Below, one piece after another: positions 25,201 through 31,906 of a DNA stretch of 64,000 bases. The DNA is from Oxalobacteraceae bacterium OTU3CINTB1. Lineage in GTDB: Bacteria; Pseudomonadota; Gammaproteobacteria; Burkholderiales; Burkholderiaceae_D. The stretch is taken from the NCBI GenBank assembly GCA_024123955.1, contig CP099652.1, forward strand, positions 2,852,001 to 2,916,000. Reading direction: 5' to 3'. The notes beneath the pieces were generated by a model, which saw only the letters and a list, made by a program, of their open reading frames with translations, ran no database searches and had not been told where the DNA came from. How positions within the stretch are numbered: position 1 is the stretch's first letter; every line of letters begins with the position of its first letter. A program made the translations under genes and the position numbers.

Positions 25201-25829
25201 TCGTGGCACTGCTTGATCTGGCCATTCTCGATCGGCAGCTTATCGTCGGTCATGGCGCCGTCGGTGAAGGTGTTGTGATCGATCCAGACGTGATCCGAGG
25301 TGGTCACGCCGATGGCGTCGAAGGCCGAATTCCAGTTGCCCAGGGCGCCGTCGTTCGGGTCCCAGATCGGGCCGACGTCGCAGGGATTGACGATCTTCAG
25401 GTTGCGCACGATGATCTGGGAGACCCCGGCGACGACGATATGGCCGTTGACGATGCCGGCGCCCGCGCCTTCGCCGATCAGGGTGGTGTTGCTGGGCAGG
25501 CGTATCAGGCCCCGGCTGGCCTGGTCGCCGGTGTTCGCGTATGGAACGCCTTCGCTCATGTCGATGGTCCCGCGCAGTTTGACGATCTTGGGAGTGGCGG
25601 CGCCGCGCCGCAGCGCCGCCAGCAGCTCGGCGCGATTGGTGGCGGTGTAGATCTGCGCCGGGATCGCGGCGGAACCGCCGATGGTGCCGCCGGCCTGGCC
25701 GGCGAAGCCGTCGGCCGGCGCGGTGTGCAGCGCGGGATCGATGGTGGCGGCGCCGGCTGCCATCAACGACAGCAGAATGGGGAGTGAACAGGACAGGCGT
25801 AACGCCGCCCTGAAGCGTGTCAGTTTCAT
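22251..25829 (-). CDS. Giant pectate lyase - pectinesterase fusion protein
   Basis: Secreted multidomain pectinase of 1192 residues. The start at 25829 has AAGGAG upstream and a signal peptide (LPILLSLMAAGAA). Domain order: PL1 pectate lyase (about 50-390) with VWIDHNTF (181-188), DGAVDITKASDYV (210-222) and the Arg motif RAPRVR (266-271); a concanavalin-like sandwich (about 415-610); a BIG2-type Ig domain (about 615-700); a second Ig-like domain (about 702-840); and a CE8 pectinesterase (about 850-1190) with D996 in EQDTLNLKG and D1017 in GNVDFIWGG. The esterase removes methyl groups so the lyase can cut homogalacturonan; fusing both gives processive attack. It is 28 bp downstream of a PEP-CTERM gene. 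Confidence 0.93.
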   Translation of the reverse strand: MKLTRFRAALRLSCSLPILLSLMAAGAATIDPALHTAPADGFAGQAGGTIGGSAAIPAQIYTATNRAELLAALRRGAATPKIVKLRGTIDMSEGVPYANTGDQASRGLIRLPSNTTLIGEGAGAGIVNGHIVVAGVSQIIVRNLKIVNPCDVGPIWDPNDGALGNWNSAFDAIGVTTSDHVWIDHNTFTDGAMTDDKLPIENGQIKQCHDGAVDITKASDYVTVSYNVFGQHRKNNLIGSSDNDPADTGKLRVSFSNNVFRDIVSRAPRVRYGQIHMFNNYFVGSKANPAYPHEYSIGVGHASQVLSHNNVFDIAGAPGTPVRCDDVIEPIGGTIPGAFKDTGSTLNGAALAGCSVPNGVAFAAPYAYAARPLALVKANALAQAGGGKLTTTINGSGDVTPDTTVTLNCPPSGLYFCDDFQSGGTANWNLLPVAGANGSFSVKAESIGATNMVMQYTAASTGGVLALLKPTALSAVPSADYYVEARIKPMTNSTTGNKQLYLITRYKDAANWYGAGLNVQNSSATTQVEIARMLNATLSRPKQARKPILMDAQFYTVRFEMIGTSLTVYLDGEALGTVTDASFAERGLVGLYTTNKSFQIDDVRIGDPSLKPAQLTLNPASLNYIAEVGDTPFTVNVNAVKPDGTADTFAATSSKPGVAAVASSGGTLTITPVGAGTATITVTSGSDATLQRTIAATISPQFVQPSQAYPLNGATQPAAAAPWAHVDAALKLTFDTPPTLGAGGSIRIFRKADDALVDVIRLSGETDTLGYAGQAAVRKVNTTPITISGNTATIKPHSNKLEYGTEYYVAISNGVFTGASLGGIPFVGIGKLGDWSFTTRAAGPAPGSAGVTVGATEDADFATVQAALNYAMKDVAADDPLTITVRNGTYTELLYLRGKNNVAIVGESRDGAVIQYTNYDSLNSGTGGSQSPDSPATSGGRSVMLVEAADMLTLDTLTLRNTTLRSSAISAQAETIYFNSDNGRLVVKNAAFFSEQDTLNLKGYAWFYRSLVAGNVDFIWGGSRAALFEESEIRSVGDTTSATGGGYILQARVPNATDKGFVFLNSRLTHGPGPGPLHGDVPDGATWLARSPGGTATWDNIAFINTRMDTHVAAAGWAGAGVNGQPAPNPVTPTAASGWREYGTTTLAGDPVNLAARVSGFQLSASDVAAGFANRALVFSAWNGGAGWDPQP

Positions 25830-25857
25830 GTGAAGCTCCTTGTTTGGGCGGGCGTTG

Positions 25858-26481
25858 TTAGCGTGCCGGGGTATCGGTATCGGTACCGGTTTTGCTGCCA
25901 CCCGCGCGGCGGCGGGCCAGCATGCCGATGCCTGCCAGGCCGGCCATCATCATCCAGGCGGTGGCGGGTTCCGGCACCGCCGTCACCGGTCCCTGCAAGG
26001 TGATACCGGTGGTCAGCGCGCTGAAGTCGCCGTTCCACGTCACGCCGGACAGGTCGATCGAGATGGTGTGGCCATTGACGATGTTGAGGACCGGCGCGCC
26101 GCTGGTGGTGCCGGCATCGAGCACGCTGAAGCCGACGATGGGCGCGGCCAGGCTGGCGCCGAAATCGAAGGTGGCGCTGTAGGCGCCGGCGGGGAGGGCG
26201 CCGTTGTTGAAGATGGTCAGGCGGCCGTCGGGCGCGAAGTCGAACCCCAGCAGGTAGTCGCTGGTGAGGAATTCGGTTCCCGGCTCGATCGGATCGAGTC
26301 CGCTGACATTGCTGCCCGCTTCATCGGCGAACAGGTGGTCGGCGCCCAGCATGCCGCCGGGTTGACCGTTGTAGCTGGCGGTGATGATGGCGTTGTGCAG
26401 CGGATCGGCGGCCGCGTGCGCGGCGCCGGCGGCCAGCGCAAAACATGCGGCGGCCACGGCTTTTTGTAATGAGGTGTGCAT
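25858..26481 (-). CDS. PEP-CTERM sorting domain protein
   Basis: Exported protein of 207 residues. A signal peptide (KAVAAACFALAAGAAHA) begins at the ATG at 26481, preceded by GGAGACAAA. A beta-rich middle part is followed by the sorting signal VPEPATAWMMMAGLAGIGML plus an Arg-rich tail, which exosortase recognises. No exosortase is in the window. The stop lies 28 bp before the pectinase start, so the two are probably one operon; this protein may help hold the enzyme or its product near the cell surface. The specific role is unknown. Confidence 0.88.
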   Translation of the reverse strand: MHTSLQKAVAAACFALAAGAAHAAADPLHNAIITASYNGQPGGMLGADHLFADEAGSNVSGLDPIEPGTEFLTSDYLLGFDFAPDGRLTIFNNGALPAGAYSATFDFGASLAAPIVGFSVLDAGTTSGAPVLNIVNGHTISIDLSGVTWNGDFSALTTGITLQGPVTAVPEPATAWMMMAGLAGIGMLARRRAGGSKTGTDTDTPAR

Positions 26482-26923
26482 TTTGTCTCCAGATATTGAG
26501 TTCAACAACGCCGGTCTTTGCCGGTCGCCGGTCGGCACACCTCGCGTATGCCGTGCCACCGCGAGGAGGGCGCAGGAAGCGCCGAGCTCGTGGTTGGTCA
26601 AAAATCTGTCGTAAAGGACGTGCAGCCCCGAAGCTCTGGCACTGGATGGCGATGTAAATTTGCCAATTCCTCAAGCCAATTCTACGGTGGTCTGACCAAT
26701 CCCGCAAGGTGGACTGGCCAATAAAACAACATCGCCCGCCATGCTGGAAATTGGCGCTATGAATAGAAACTATAACAATCTCGTTGTGATAAATTCTGAC
26801 GATGATGGGCTGAATTTTTCGTGCGAAAAATCAACTATTTGGGCTCGCGGGCCGCTAAAAATGGTGCTTGTTGGTAAATTTCTTGTTAAAATCGTGCTGT
26901 GAGGAATCTCCCAACAGGAGTCG
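26482..26923. other. Intergenic region (442 bp) with operator-like sites
   Basis: No credible gene. It separates the divergent PEP-CTERM/pectinase operon and the EF-hand gene. It holds TGGTCTGACCA (26688-26698), a related TGGACTGGCCA (26710-26720), and an AT-rich inverted repeat TTTTTC-GTGC-GAAAAA (26815-26830). It probably carries the promoters of both flanking units. Confidence 0.6.
26688..26698. promoter_or_regulatory. GntR/FadR-type operator candidate TGGTCTGACCA
   Basis: A perfect palindrome about a central T. It matches the TGGTNNNACCA shape bound by FadR-subfamily GntR regulators, several of which control uronate and pectin genes. It lies about 207 bp upstream of the pectinase operon start, with an imperfect second copy 22 bp away. 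Confidence 0.4.
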
Positions 26924-27547
26924 ATGATGATTATGATAAATGCCATAGGTGGCGCCACCCGGTTTGCAGCAGTTGTTGCAGAGGCGGCGCTCGACCCAAA
27001 CAAAAACCGTGATCCATCGAACGAGCCGCAAAGCTTCGAACTGAATGCTTCCGTGGCCTCGTATCTCTCGCTGCCTGGCTTTAACGCGCCGACGCAAGTC
27101 GATTCCAGCGAGGCCAGCAACACAGTCAGCGCCGCCGAGAAGGCCAGCGCCATGGTCAAGGCCGTCACGGAGTCGGATGACACCGGCCTGAAAGAAGCGC
27201 TGAAACAATTTGACGACGGCCTGAAACGCCTGGCCATGCGTCCGGAAACCCAGATCTTCCAGGCCAAGTACGGCTTGGACAACGGCGCCCAGGAAAACCT
27301 GGTGTCGCCGGACCCGTTGCCGGGCGTGAGCGAAGACGGCGTGCTGGGCGTCAGCAGCAAGGAACATGCTGCCGCCGACATCAACAACGACGGCAAGATC
27401 AGCGAAGATGAACGCCGCCGCTATCAGCTGCCGATCACCTACCGCAGCAGCGAGCGCTCGACCGATGCGCTGGTCGACGGCCCATCGGCATTCTCGCTGA
27501 CCGAAGCCAATCGCGCCTATGGCGTGGTGGCTGCGGCGCTGGCCTGA
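26924..27547 (+). CDS. Orphan protein with one canonical EF-hand loop
   Basis: Protein of about 207 residues that I do not recognise as a family. Visible features: a short hydrophobic N-terminus (MIMINAIGGATRFAAVVAEAAL), a helical middle (AEKASAMVKAVTE; LKEALKQFDDGLKRLA) and, at 152-163, a complete EF-hand loop DINNDGKISEDE with Asp, Asn, Asp, Lys, Ser and Glu at loop positions 1, 3, 5, 7, 9 and 12. AGGAG at 26916-26920 favours the ATG at 26927 over the one at 26924. It is monocistronic and followed by a strong terminator. Calcium binding is a reasonable inference; anything further would be a guess. Confidence 0.75.
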   Translation: MMIMINAIGGATRFAAVVAEAALDPNKNRDPSNEPQSFELNASVASYLSLPGFNAPTQVDSSEASNTVSAAEKASAMVKAVTESDDTGLKEALKQFDDGLKRLAMRPETQIFQAKYGLDNGAQENLVSPDPLPGVSEDGVLGVSSKEHAAADINNDGKISEDERRRYQLPITYRSSERSTDALVDGPSAFSLTEANRAYGVVAAALA

Positions 27548-27570
27548 TTTCACACTGTCAGTATCCATAA

Positions 27571-27605
27571 AAAAGGCTTTGCCGTCGTGGCAAAGCCTTT
27601 TTTTT
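27571..27605 (+). terminator. Strong rho-independent terminator
   Basis: A 13-bp perfect stem, AAAAGGCTTTGCC (27571-27583) with GGCAAAGCCTTTT (27589-27601), and loop GTCGT is followed by a run of T to 27605. It ends the EF-hand gene. The A run on the left arm means it could also work in the other direction. Confidence 0.9.
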
Positions 27606-27652
27606 CGCGGGTGCGCCCTTGAGGCACAAGGACGCGATCCGATTGTGATCTG

Positions 27653-27763
27653 ATGGGACTCATCTCCAAGCATGGTATGCTGATCGTCGAAGTGGCGAAC
27701 CACTGGCGGGCGGCCGAAAAGAGCAAGCGCGAAGCGATCGAGGAAGCCTCCGTAAAAATATAA
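27653..27763 (+). CDS. Possible 36-residue small protein
   Basis: A short frame between the terminator and the diguanylate cyclase encodes MGLISKHGMLIVEVANHW followed by a charged helix-like part rich in Lys/Glu/Ala and ending VKI. Codons are mostly G/C-ending, like real genes here. There is no clear ribosome site before its ATG, and no family is recognised. It ends 30 bp before the next gene and could be a leader peptide or chance. Confidence 0.25.
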   Translation: MGLISKHGMLIVEVANHWRAAEKSKREAIEEASVKI

Positions 27764-27793
27764 AAAAACCAAAGAGACGACTGACCACCTTTT

Positions 27794-28840
27794 ATGCCTG
27801 AATTAGAGAAGATGTTTGGCGGCCGGCTGGCCTGGGTGTCGGCGCGCCGCAAGCGCAGCAAGGAAGAAGTCATCCTGTTGTTGATGTGCGCATTGAGCAT
27901 ACCGAGCATCCTGCCGTTCGGTATCTACCGGCTGCTGCAGGGCAGCTGGATCTCCGCCGCCGTCGATCTGGCGCTGGTGGCGGCCATGCTGGCGGTGATC
28001 GTCGATGTCTGGCGCACCGGCCGGTACAAGGCCGCCAGCCTGGGGGTGACGCTGTTCTATTCGGCCGGCATGCTGGCCACCATCCACCTGCGCGGCCTGT
28101 CGCTGGTGTACTGGGTCTATCCGACCATGATCGCCGCCTATTTCATGCTGCGTCCCGCCGTGGCGCTGGCGATCAACAGCGTGTCGATGCTGGTGCTGGT
28201 GGCGATCCTGACGCGCGAGCTGGCTTTGCTCAACCTGTTCACGGTGGTGGTGACCATTTCGCTGGTCAACCTGTTCGCCTACATCTTCTCGTATCGCACC
28301 GGCTTGCAGAACCAGGAACTGCATACGGAGGTCGAGCGCGACTTCCTGACCGGCGTGGGCAACCGCCGCGCGCTGGATGGCAAGCTGGAAGCCTATGCCG
28401 CCGAACGCAGGCCGCATCCGGGATCGTGCCTGCTGCTGCTCGACCTCGACCACTTCAAGCAGGTCAACGACCGACACGGGCACGCCGCCGGCGACAAGGT
28501 GCTGATACGCCTGTGCGAATTGATGCGCAACCATACCCGCTCCTCGGACCAGATCTTCCGCTACGGCGGCGAAGAATTCGCCATCATCGCCACCGGCGCG
28601 GGCCTGGGCGCCGCCAGCCGCCTGGCCGAAGGCCTGCGCGCGGCGGTCGCCGAGGAACCGCTAATCGAAGGACATCCGATTACCGTGTCGATCGGCGTGG
28701 CGGGCATGGACAAATCCAGCACGCCGGAGGATTGGCTGATGCGCGCCGATAAAATGCTGTACGCCGCCAAGCAGGGCGGCCGCAACGCGGTTCGGGTGGA
28801 CAACCACTCGGCGCCGGCGGCGAACACGCAACGGGTATAA
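27794..28840 (+). CDS. Membrane diguanylate cyclase (GGDEF)
   Basis: Makes cyclic di-GMP from two GTP; 348 residues. The N-terminal half holds about six membrane helices (about 27-165), possibly a MASE-type sensor though not assigned. The C-terminal half is a GGDEF domain with DFLTGVGNRRAL, DLDHFKQVND and active-site GGEEF at 258-262. A product-inhibition I-site is intact: R249-x-x-D252, exactly five residues before GGEEF. The enzyme should therefore be active and feedback-limited. No clear ribosome site was seen before the ATG. It is a single gene facing the SDR stop on the other strand. Confidence 0.92.
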   Translation: MPELEKMFGGRLAWVSARRKRSKEEVILLLMCALSIPSILPFGIYRLLQGSWISAAVDLALVAAMLAVIVDVWRTGRYKAASLGVTLFYSAGMLATIHLRGLSLVYWVYPTMIAAYFMLRPAVALAINSVSMLVLVAILTRELALLNLFTVVVTISLVNLFAYIFSYRTGLQNQELHTEVERDFLTGVGNRRALDGKLEAYAAERRPHPGSCLLLLDLDHFKQVNDRHGHAAGDKVLIRLCELMRNHTRSSDQIFRYGGEEFAIIATGAGLGAASRLAEGLRAAVAEEPLIEGHPITVSIGVAGMDKSSTPEDWLMRADKMLYAAKQGGRNAVRVDNHSAPAANTQRV

Positions 28841-28854
28841 AACCGCCGGGCTGC

Positions 28855-29598
28855 CTAAACCGCGGTCACGCCGCCATCGACAAACAGTTCATGTCCAGCG
28901 ACAAAGCTGCTTTCGCTTGATGCGAGGAAGAGGACTGCTCGCGCCACTTCGTCGGGCTCACCCAAGCGCCCGAGCGGAACGCTTTGATTCAGTGCTTTTT
29001 CGACTTCCGGTTGCGCGTCGAGGTAGCTCCGTATCATGCGTGTTTCTGTTCCACCAGGCGAGACCACGTTCACGCGGATGCCCCGCTCCTTCAGGTCAGT
29101 GGTCCAGCTTCGGGCGAACGAGCGCACCGCCGCCTTGCTGGCGTTATACAGGGGCTGGCCGGGCAGCCCTTTACTGGCAGCCACGGAACCGTTGAGGACG
29201 ACGGCGCTTCCCGCCGCCATCAGCGGCAATGCTTTCTGCACGGTGAACAGCACGCCCTTCACATTGACGTTGAAGGTCGAGTCGAAAAGCGTATCGTCGA
29301 TCGTATCGAGCGGGGCGGCCTCGTAAATGCCCGCATTGGCGAACACGACGTCGACCCTTTGGTGATCGTGCTGGATCCGTTCGTAAAGCCGGGCGACATC
29401 GGCGGCCTTGCTGACGTCACCTTGCACGCCGACCGCCCCGTGGCCGATCTCTTTCACGGCCTCGTCCAGCAGTTCTTGCCGGCGCCCCGTGATGTACACG
29501 TGCGCTCCTTCGATGGCGAAAAGTTTCGCCGTTGCGAGGCCGATGCCATCGCTGCCGCCCGTTACAACGACCACCTTGTTGTCAAAACGTTTCATCAT
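28855..29598 (-). CDS. SDR-family oxidoreductase, probable target of divergent TetR
   Basis: NAD(P)-dependent short-chain dehydrogenase of 247 residues. Cofactor motif TGGSDGIG at 13-20, FANAG near 86-90, catalytic S138, Y151 and K155 (YNASK), and the C-terminal LFVDGGVTAV typical of classical SDRs. AAGGG precedes the ATG pair at 29598/29595. It is divergent from a TetR regulator across an 84-bp gap with a well-formed promoter and two matching palindromes, so it is most likely the regulator's main target. It resembles the SDR family usually annotated as glucose 1-dehydrogenase-like. The substrate is unknown. Confidence 0.92.
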   Translation of the reverse strand: MMKRFDNKVVVVTGGSDGIGLATAKLFAIEGAHVYITGRRQELLDEAVKEIGHGAVGVQGDVSKAADVARLYERIQHDHQRVDVVFANAGIYEAAPLDTIDDTLFDSTFNVNVKGVLFTVQKALPLMAAGSAVVLNGSVAASKGLPGQPLYNASKAAVRSFARSWTTDLKERGIRVNVVSPGGTETRMIRSYLDAQPEVEKALNQSVPLGRLGEPDEVARAVLFLASSESSFVAGHELFVDGGVTAV

Positions 29599-29618
29599 TT
29601 CTACCCTTTTTCAGTAAA

Positions 29619-29633
29619 TGGAGGATTGCTCCA
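29619..29633. promoter_or_regulatory. Operator copy 1, TGGAG-N5-CTCCA
   Basis: A perfect inverted repeat centred at 29626, just downstream of the SDR -10 box on the minus strand. It has the same TGGAG-N5-CTCC shape as the second copy 24 bp away, so it is probably bound by the adjacent TetR protein. Confidence 0.65.
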
Positions 29634-29636
29634 CTT

Positions 29637-29665
29637 ATAATATGGAGGTATCCTCCGTTTGACAA
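29637..29665 (-). promoter_or_regulatory. Sigma-70 promoter of the SDR gene
   Basis: On the minus strand: -35 TTGTCA (29665-29660), a 17-bp spacer, and -10 TATTAT (29642-29637). Spacing is ideal and each hexamer is close to consensus. The spacer contains operator copy 2, which would block polymerase. A perfect TATAAT also reads on the plus strand at 29636-29641, a possible -10 box for the TetR gene. Confidence 0.65.
29643..29657. promoter_or_regulatory. Operator copy 2, TGGAG-N5-CTCCG
   Basis: Inverted repeat centred at 29650, lying wholly between the -35 and -10 boxes of the SDR promoter. It differs from copy 1 only in the last base of the arm and in the spacer. Confidence 0.65.
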
Positions 29666-29682
29666 GCAAAAAAAGGAAAATT

Positions 29683-30246
29683 GTGAGTGATGAACCTGCC
29701 CTCAGGGCCGACGCGCAAAAAAACCGCGAACTGATCCTTTCTGCCGCCGAGCAGCTTTTCCTGGAAAAAGGAGCGGATGTTGCGCTGGAGGAGGTTGCCA
29801 AGCGCGCAGGCGTCGGTATCGGGACGCTGTATCGCCGCTTTCCCACGCGTGAGGCGCTTTTGGCCGCTACCAGCAATGAGCGTTTCCTGTCGCTGGCGGA
29901 GACCAGCCGTGCCCGCGACCCGGCACTCGCGCCAGGCGAGGCGCTCCGCGCTTACCTTGAGGAGCTTGCCAGGAACACGAGCATTTACCAGAGCCTTGCC
30001 GCGTCGATCGGGACTGTTATCCAATGCGGCACGCCCGGATGCCATGCGATCACCGCGGAAGGGCATCGCCTGCTTCAGCGTGGACAAGCAGCAGGCGCCA
30101 TCCGCCCCGATGTCACTTTCGACGACTTCATTTACGTGTTGACCGCCATTTCGATCGCAATCGAAAACGACGGTTCATCGAAGTCACGGATTGGACATCT
30201 GGTGGACTTGTTCCTGAATGGTATAAGCGTTAAAGCTGCGGATTAG
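29683..30246 (+). CDS. TetR/AcrR-family transcriptional regulator
   Basis: DNA-binding repressor of about 187 residues. An N-terminal TetR helix-turn-helix (ILSAAEQLFLEKGADVALEEVAKRAGVGIGTLYRRFPTREALL, read in parts) is followed by an all-helical ligand domain of the SbtR type. The GTG at 29683 is preferred because AAAAGGA lies 6 bp upstream; an in-frame TTG at 29659 would add eight residues and run into operator copy 2. It is divergent from the SDR gene and probably represses both it and itself through the two TGGAG-N5-CTCC palindromes. The inducer is unknown. Its 3' end overlaps the serine hydrolase by 4 bp, tail to tail. Confidence 0.92.
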   Translation: MSDEPALRADAQKNRELILSAAEQLFLEKGADVALEEVAKRAGVGIGTLYRRFPTREALLAATSNERFLSLAETSRARDPALAPGEALRAYLEELARNTSIYQSLAASIGTVIQCGTPGCHAITAEGHRLLQRGQAAGAIRPDVTFDDFIYVLTAISIAIENDGSSKSRIGHLVDLFLNGISVKAAD

Positions 30247-31700
30247 CGGGCCACATCCGGCTCCAGCGCAGGGATGATGGCCGCCAGCAGGGCTTGCGGC
30301 TGATAGTTCATTCGCTCAGGCGTCAGCCCAAGCCGCACCAGCACCAATCCCCTGGAGGGGACGATGGCGATGGCCTGGCCGTCGTGGCCCAGCATCCAGA
30401 AGGTATCCGCCGGGAGTTTGAACGGCAGGTCGGGGTTTTGTCCCGGCGGCGTGGCGCCTTGCGGTCCGTGGCGCCAGACCTGGCCCTGGCCGTATTGGCC
30501 GCCCGACGCCGGCGCCGGCTGCCGCATGGACTCCACGAAGCCGGCCGGCAGCATGCGCTTGCCCTGCCAAACGCCGTCTTGCAGCAGGAACTGGCCGAAG
30601 CGCGCCCAATCGTGGGTGCTGGCGAACATATAGCTTGAGCCAACCAGGTTGCCGCGCGCGTCGGCCTCGATCAAGGCGCTGCTCATGCCCAGCTGCGCGA
30701 ACAGCCGGTCGTGCGGCAGCGACAGCACGGCCGCCGATGCCGGACCGTTTTTGGCCGGGAGGGCGCCTTCATTCCCGGTGGCGCCGGCCGCGGCGCGCTG
30801 CCAGATGCGCGACAGCAGCAGCGCGGTGCCGCTCGAATCGTTCCATAGTGTGCCCGCCGGCTGCACCAGGGGTTGGGCCGCCGCGTAGGCCGCCATGTCG
30901 GGCTGCAGATACAGCATGCGCGTCAGGTCGGAGACGCCGCCATAGGTCTCGTCGAACGCCAGACCGCTGCTCATCGCCATCAGATGCGTCAACGCGATCT
31001 GCGAGCGGCCGTCCGCGCCCGCCGGCCAGAAGCCGCTTTGTTGCGGCGACAGTTTGCCTTCCGCGATTTGCATCCCCACCAGGGCGGCGTTGACGGTCTT
31101 GGTCAGCGACCAGCCCAGCAGCGGCGTGCGCAGCGCGAAGCCGTCTCCGTAGCGCTGCGCCACCAGCCGGCCGCGATGGATCACGGCGATGCCGCGCATG
31201 CCGGGCCCGGACAGCGTGTCCTGGTTCACCAGCGCCTGCACCGCCGGCGCGGTTTCCGCCATTGAGCCTGTCGGCCACGGCACGCTGGGCGACGGCGACC
31301 AGATTTTGATCGGCACAAAATTATAGAGCGAGGCTCGTTCTATGTCGCCATCGGGGACCACGGCGCAGCCGGTGCCGGGACGGTAGACGGCGACGCCGCC
31401 GCCGATCACGCCGAACAAGTCGGCGCGCACCACCTTGCGCTGCTGGTCGATCCTAACTTCCAGGTGTTCGAGTATCGGATGGCCGGGTGCCTGGACGTCT
31501 TGCGCCAGCACGCCCGCGCTATCGCGGCCGGCGACAAAAACGTTGGAACAGACGGTTTTAGCGGCGTAGGCGGCGCCGATGCGCAGCAGCTCCGGCGGAT
31601 TGGCGATCACCGCCCACGCGGCAGCGGCCAGGATGATCAGGATGACGCCGATGGCAAGCAGCGATCGGACCAACAGCCGGGGGAATGCGCGAGACGCCAT
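30243..31700 (-). CDS. Serine hydrolase, beta-lactamase/esterase fold (class C-like)
   Basis: Membrane-anchored or exported serine hydrolase of 485 residues with an N-terminal hydrophobic segment (LLAIGVILIILAAAAWAVIA). The SxxK nucleophile motif is S198-L-T-K201 in GWSLTKTV. The second motif is NDSSGTALL, in place of the usual YxN or YSS. A C-terminal LGHDGQAIAIVPS segment supplies the third element. This matches the serine hydrolase group that includes 6-aminohexanoate-dimer hydrolase-like proteins rather than true beta-lactamases. It is monocistronic. It could cleave amides or esters at the periplasmic face. Confidence 0.87.
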   Translation of the reverse strand: MASRAFPRLLVRSLLAIGVILIILAAAAWAVIANPPELLRIGAAYAAKTVCSNVFVAGRDSAGVLAQDVQAPGHPILEHLEVRIDQQRKVVRADLFGVIGGGVAVYRPGTGCAVVPDGDIERASLYNFVPIKIWSPSPSVPWPTGSMAETAPAVQALVNQDTLSGPGMRGIAVIHRGRLVAQRYGDGFALRTPLLGWSLTKTVNAALVGMQIAEGKLSPQQSGFWPAGADGRSQIALTHLMAMSSGLAFDETYGGVSDLTRMLYLQPDMAAYAAAQPLVQPAGTLWNDSSGTALLLSRIWQRAAAGATGNEGALPAKNGPASAAVLSLPHDRLFAQLGMSSALIEADARGNLVGSSYMFASTHDWARFGQFLLQDGVWQGKRMLPAGFVESMRQPAPASGGQYGQGQVWRHGPQGATPPGQNPDLPFKLPADTFWMLGHDGQAIAIVPSRGLVLVRLGLTPERMNYQPQALLAAIIPALEPDVAR

Positions 31701-31871
31701 CTACACCCTTGCCGTCGAGGTCCGGCGAGTGTTGCGGTGATCACAACCATCACAACGATCAAAATAAGGGCAGGGCATGTCATCTTCCGCGTAAGGCTTC
31801 GCGTTGATTATGCCTACATCGATTGCGTAATACAACGGGCACACGCTGGCGCACACGAAGAAATCGAGGCC

Positions 31872-31895
31872 GGCGCCGGTGTTGCTTCCGGCGCC
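31872..31895 (-). terminator. GC-rich hairpin after the TonB receptor gene
   Basis: GGCGCCGG (31872-31879) and CCGGCGCC (31888-31895) form an 8-bp stem with an 8-base loop, just past the receptor stop at 31907. No T run follows on the minus strand, so it may be an RNA-stabilising hairpin. The rest of the 206-bp gap to the serine hydrolase shows nothing else. Confidence 0.4.
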
Positions 31896-31906
31896 AGCGC
31901 TCATGG

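Noticed and set aside
22344..25787. Very long plus-strand open frame antisense to the pectinase gene
   Set aside because: It is the exact antisense of a gene with clear catalytic motifs; its translation is Arg/Gly/Val-rich with no domain. High GC content creates such mirror frames. The same applies to 50180-53707, 15663-18119 and 36227-38194.
26855..27772. 305-codon minus-strand frame
   Set aside because: Antisense to the EF-hand gene and crosses its strong terminator; no recognisable domain.
31701..31904. 67-codon minus-strand frame with a Cys/His-rich end (DRCDGCDHR)
   Set aside because: Its first codons lie inside the GC hairpin after the receptor stop, there is no ribosome site, and the gap is otherwise non-coding in character. 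Kept out, though the CxxC ending is curious.
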